Assembly (NCBI GenBank): GCA_937958695.1
Contig: CALGNK010000039.1
Location: 1-10,594, forward strand
Source: an uncultured bacterium
Lineage (GTDB): Bacteria; DUMJ01
DNA: 10,594 bases
Direction of reading: 5' to 3'
The notes below the pieces were generated by a model, which was not told where the DNA came from, did no database searches, and was given only the letters and a program-made list of their open reading frames with translations. How positions within the stretch are numbered: position 1 is the first letter of the stretch; every line of letters starts with the position of its first letter. The position numbers and the translations under genes were made by a program. This document shows, piece after piece, positions 7,947 to 10,594 of the stretch.

Positions 7947-8794
7947 TGGGTAAAGAAATAAAACTTTGCTTAGTAGGTTATACTTATAGAAGTTATCCAA
8001 TGGAGGTAGCTTTTAAGAGAGCTTCCCAGCTTGGTTATTCCTCGGTTGAAGTTAGAGATTTCACCGATATAGATCTGAAATCTCTTCAAGGAATAGAAAA
8101 AGCCTTAAATAGAGCTAAAGAGATGTCTACGAAGTATAAAATATCCATACTTCTTTTTAGAACGATAAATATAAAAGAATTATCTCCTAAAAGTGAATCT
8201 TGCATCATAGATGAGATAAATTCTATATGTAGGATGTGCAAAACTTATGGGGTATCAATATGGAATACTAGAATTAATCTAATTGATGGACCTAAAAGCT
8301 TCTCAGAAGCTAGCGATAGACATATTGATGCTGTTGTTGGTTTTTTAAAAGAAGTAAGTCATATCTTAGAGCAATATCATATAACCCTTACTATAGAGAG
8401 CCATATGGGAAACATTCACGATACCCTAAACGGGCTGGTAAGCATTGTTTCTTCAGTTGGAAGTGATAGAGTTAAAGCTTGTTTTGACTTTGCAAATCTT
8501 CTTATAGTAAATCCTACTGAGAACCTGTTAAAAGCGATAGACTTATATTATGATCTTATTGGATATACCCACTTAAAGAATTTAAGACTCTATGGGGATA
8601 GATACGATTGGGGAATTCCTATAGCCTTAGGTGATATTGATTATAGAAGAGTTTTAGAAAGAATTTTTGAGAGATATGATGGACTTTTAGGTATCGAATA
8701 CTGTGGGACCGGTGATCCCTACTACTTTTCTAAGATAGATTTAGAGTATATTATGGATATAATCAATGAGCTTAAAGGAAGGACTTTGCAATGA
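7946..8794 (+). CDS. Sugar phosphate isomerase/epimerase-like TIM-barrel protein
   Basis: 282 residues of the xylose isomerase-like TIM-barrel (AP endonuclease 2) superfamily, cytoplasmic. The expected metal quartet is visible: E151 (TIESH), D181 (CFDFAN), H209 (THLKN) and E251 (IEYCG), each at a strand end. Members isomerise or epimerise sugars or inositols, and some act on 3-keto sugars. ATG at 7946 is chosen: it shares one base with the upstream stop (TAATG). The frame could be extended eight codons to a TTG at 7922, inside the upstream gene. No good ribosome site precedes the ATG, so translation probably depends on reinitiation after the upstream gene. The end overlaps the GH4 gene by four bases, which ties its function to that enzyme. 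Fold and metal site are confident; the exact reaction is not. Confidence 0.85.
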   Translation: MGKEIKLCLVGYTYRSYPMEVAFKRASQLGYSSVEVRDFTDIDLKSLQGIEKALNRAKEMSTKYKISILLFRTINIKELSPKSESCIIDEINSICRMCKTYGVSIWNTRINLIDGPKSFSEASDRHIDAVVGFLKEVSHILEQYHITLTIESHMGNIHDTLNGLVSIVSSVGSDRVKACFDFANLLIVNPTENLLKAIDLYYDLIGYTHLKNLRLYGDRYDWGIPIALGDIDYRRVLERIFERYDGLLGIEYCGTGDPYYFSKIDLEYIMDIINELKGRTLQ

Positions 8795-10083
8795 GAAAGG
8801 TTAAGGTTGCATATATAGGAGGGGGCAGTCTTTTTGTCCCCTCTGTTATAAATGGAATAAGTAAAGCGATGAAGGATAGTAATCAAGAGTATAATGTTGA
8901 ACTTGTACTTTTTGATATTGCTCCAGAAAAGCAGGAACCGATGAAGGATTATGGAGATTTAATATCAGATTACTACAAAATTCCTTTATACGTTTCTACA
9001 AGTGATGATAGAAAAAAGGCAATAGAAGGAGCGGATATAGTAATAATCTCTGTATCTTTAAAAGAAGAATTAGATAAATTAAATAATATAGTAAGACAAA
9101 TAGGACTTGCCTCTTGGCATCCAGATGGTTTAGGTGTGATTGGTGAGGCAATATTATTAGCTCCTTTTCACCGTAATTTAGCTAGGGATATAAAGGATTT
9201 AGCTCCGAATAGTTGGATATTAACCTTAGTAAATCCTACAGATGTCTTAAGTGGATTTATGAATAAAGCATTTGGAGTGCATTGTTTAGGATTATGTGTT
9301 GAGGTTGATGGTTTAAGAGGAGCTCTTGGATATTATTTTAACATTGATCCCGGAAAGATTACTATCTATCATGCAGGGGTAAATCATGATGGATGGGTTT
9401 TAGATATAATAGTAGAGGGTAGGAGTGTATACAAAGATTGGCTAGAAAGGTTTACTGAGATAATCAAAGACCCTAATTTTCACCCTGGGAACTATATGAT
9501 ACCAGTAATCTCTCAATTGACTAATCATATAAAGAGTAGCGGATATCATAATTGGCCTTATCGAATAGATTCTATACCGCACGATGAAATTATATGGAGT
9601 AGATGGAGAGGTAAAAGGGAAAGACACATAAATGCTTTAAGAAAGGCATTAAAAGAGAGGATACCAATAAGGGATCCAGAACATATTCATCCTGAGGATT
9701 CTCTCCTGAACTATCCTCTTACAGGAGAAAGTATAGGCAGATTAATTAGAAGTAAAGCATTAAATACAAATGAGATTATATCCCTTCAATTAAAAAACAA
9801 TGGTTCTATCTCTAATTTCCCTAGTGAGTGTATAGTAGAAGTTCCAGTTTTGGTTAATGCTAATGTAATTAAAGGAATATCTATGGGTGATCTTCCAGAT
9901 TGGTTAGGGGGGTATACGAAATTATTGGCTATTCAAAGATACCTAATAATAGAATATCTAATAGAACCAGATTTAAAGAAGCTAAAGCAAGCCTTATCTG
10001 TTCTTCCTATGCTAGAAAACACTGAAAATTTAATAACTTTTGCCAATTTTATGCACAAAAATTTTGTCAAAGATCTGGCCTAG
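8791..10083 (+). CDS. Glycoside hydrolase family 4 (NAD- and metal-dependent glycosidase)
   Basis: 430 residues. GH4 enzymes bind NAD+ and a divalent metal (usually Mn) and cleave glycosides by transient oxidation at C3 and elimination. The N-terminal nucleotide-binding motif is IGGGSLF (9-15), followed by a FD acidic strand end. The GH4-typical NPTD (148-151), the metal cysteine C169 and GVNHDGW with H199 are all present. The residues after the cysteine read CVEV, whereas characterised members usually have His, Asn or Asp next to it (CHEV, CHSV, CNVP or CDMP types, from memory). So neither linkage nor phosphorylation preference can be assigned. AAGGAAGG at 8775-8782 and a four-base overlap (ATGA) place it in one operon with the isomerase-like gene. 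It is nearer in length to the 6-phospho-glycosidase branch (415-450) than to the ~480-residue alpha-glucosidases. No terminator is evident after it. Confidence 0.88.
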   Translation: MRKVKVAYIGGGSLFVPSVINGISKAMKDSNQEYNVELVLFDIAPEKQEPMKDYGDLISDYYKIPLYVSTSDDRKKAIEGADIVIISVSLKEELDKLNNIVRQIGLASWHPDGLGVIGEAILLAPFHRNLARDIKDLAPNSWILTLVNPTDVLSGFMNKAFGVHCLGLCVEVDGLRGALGYYFNIDPGKITIYHAGVNHDGWVLDIIVEGRSVYKDWLERFTEIIKDPNFHPGNYMIPVISQLTNHIKSSGYHNWPYRIDSIPHDEIIWSRWRGKRERHINALRKALKERIPIRDPEHIHPEDSLLNYPLTGESIGRLIRSKALNTNEIISLQLKNNGSISNFPSECIVEVPVLVNANVIKGISMGDLPDWLGGYTKLLAIQRYLIIEYLIEPDLKKLKQALSVLPMLENTENLITFANFMHKNFVKDLA

Positions 10084-10084
10084 A

Positions 10085-10164
10085 TGAAATTCTGACATAG
10101 CTTATTCTAATAGACAAAACTAACTATAAAGCCATACTATGTACAAACCCCTTTCCGAATTTCA
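10085..10164. repeat. Short inverted repeat, TGAAATTC/GAATTTCA
   Basis: TGAAATTC (10085-10092) and its exact reverse complement GAATTTCA (10157-10164) are 64 bases apart, starting two bases after the GH4 stop. This gap holds no coding frame or RNA gene that I can see. The repeat may belong to the end of the decayed insertion element downstream, but eight A/T-rich bases could match by chance. Confidence 0.25.
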
Positions 10165-10196
10165 GACTATATATTAAATGCAGAAGTTGCATAACA

Positions 10197-10232
10197 TAAG
10201 AGACTATTACTTATAGGAATGAGTGTCTCTTA
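10197..10232. repeat. Perfect 8-bp inverted repeat, TAAGAGAC/GTCTCTTA
   Basis: TAAGAGAC (10197-10204) and GTCTCTTA (10225-10232) pair exactly around a 20-base loop. No T-run follows, so it is not a standard terminator. It lies just ahead of the transposase remnant and may be part of that element's leader. A smaller hairpin, ATGCA-GAAGT-TGCAT, is at 10178-10192. Confidence 0.4.
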
Positions 10233-10250
10233 GAATGAAAGGAAGAGTAG

Positions 10251-10594
10251 GAGTACCTCAGAGAGCTATGCATATTTACTGATGCTTATGGGGTATCTAG
10301 AGCTACCATCTTTAGATGGAGGTTTCTAATGGAGTCATAGAGTTTGTAAGAAATATTAGGAAAGAACATCCAAGGCTAGGAAAGGAGAAGATAAAGCTAT
10401 TATTAGACGAATATTGTAAAGAGATATGATATGTTTTATGCAGAGACAGGTAGATGTTATCATAATCCCAATAGTAAGTGGGCAAATAAAAGAAGAGACT
10501 ACAAATCTAAGGTAAAGAAGTCACCTAGAGAGAAAGAGCCAGGATATATAGAGATAGACTCAATAATCAAGTTTATAGATGGTATAAGGGTATA
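10251..10594 (+). pseudogene. Decayed rve/IS481-like transposase, cut by the window end
   Basis: Three frame segments together spell a transposase of the integrase-core (DDE, rve) type. Segment one (10251-10340, stop at 10338) holds a helix-turn-helix, YGVSRATIFRW. Segment two (10316-10429) lies in another frame and reads EFVRNIRKEHPRLGKEKIK, then LLLDEYCKEI and a stop. Segment three (about 10407 to the end) returns to the first frame with IVKRYDMFYAETGR, YHNPNSKWA, and EPGYIEIDSIIKFIDG, whose D codon at 10557 should be the first catalytic aspartate. The joins lack residues expected between the HTH and the IRKEHPR block, and between LLDEYC and the RIVK block, so short deletions accompany the frameshifts. 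The product cannot be made as one protein. The rest of the catalytic core lies beyond the window, and the exact left end is not defined. Confidence 0.82.

Overview
The window reads as an accessory sugar-uptake and sugar-breakdown locus from an AT-rich, probably thermophilic bacterium. Coding sequence is A/T-biased, arginine is almost always AGA/AGG, ATA is common for isoleucine, genes are tightly packed with strong AGGAGG ribosome sites, and both secreted solute-binding proteins have plain (non-lipoprotein) signal peptides. This style fits Dictyoglomus or a Thermotogae-like lineage; the sequence alone does not fix the taxon.

Layout: every gene is on the + strand. A leader (1-157) precedes a carbohydrate ABC transporter set: a family-1 solute-binding protein (158-1654), a strong hairpin in the gap (1666-1722), and a MalF-like/MalG-like permease pair overlapping by 4 bases (1751-2659 and 2656-3477). 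A large 779-residue cytoplasmic protein of unknown function follows (3502-5841), resembling a TIM-barrel glycoside hydrolase with an amidotransferase-like middle domain. A near-consensus promoter (5859-5887) then opens a second unit: a family-5 solute-binding protein (6000-7946, not the longer TTG-start frame), a sugar isomerase/epimerase-type TIM barrel (7946-8794) and a GH4 NAD-dependent glycosidase (8791-10083), joined by 1-base and 4-base overlaps. The last 500 bases hold no intact gene, only short inverted repeats and a frameshifted, internally deleted rve-type transposase that runs off the window end.

Inferred working model: the first unit imports an oligosaccharide through a CUT1-type importer whose ATPase is encoded elsewhere. 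The 779-residue protein, the GH4 enzyme and the epimerase-like protein then process it in the cytoplasm. The second binding protein belongs to the peptide/oligosaccharide class and has no cognate permease here. The most interesting points are the uncharacterised 779-residue protein, the GH4 enzyme with an atypical CVEV metal-site motif, its translational coupling to an isomerase-fold protein, and a leader segment shared between the starts of the two units. I saw no CRISPR array, RNA gene, defence system or other wholly new system.
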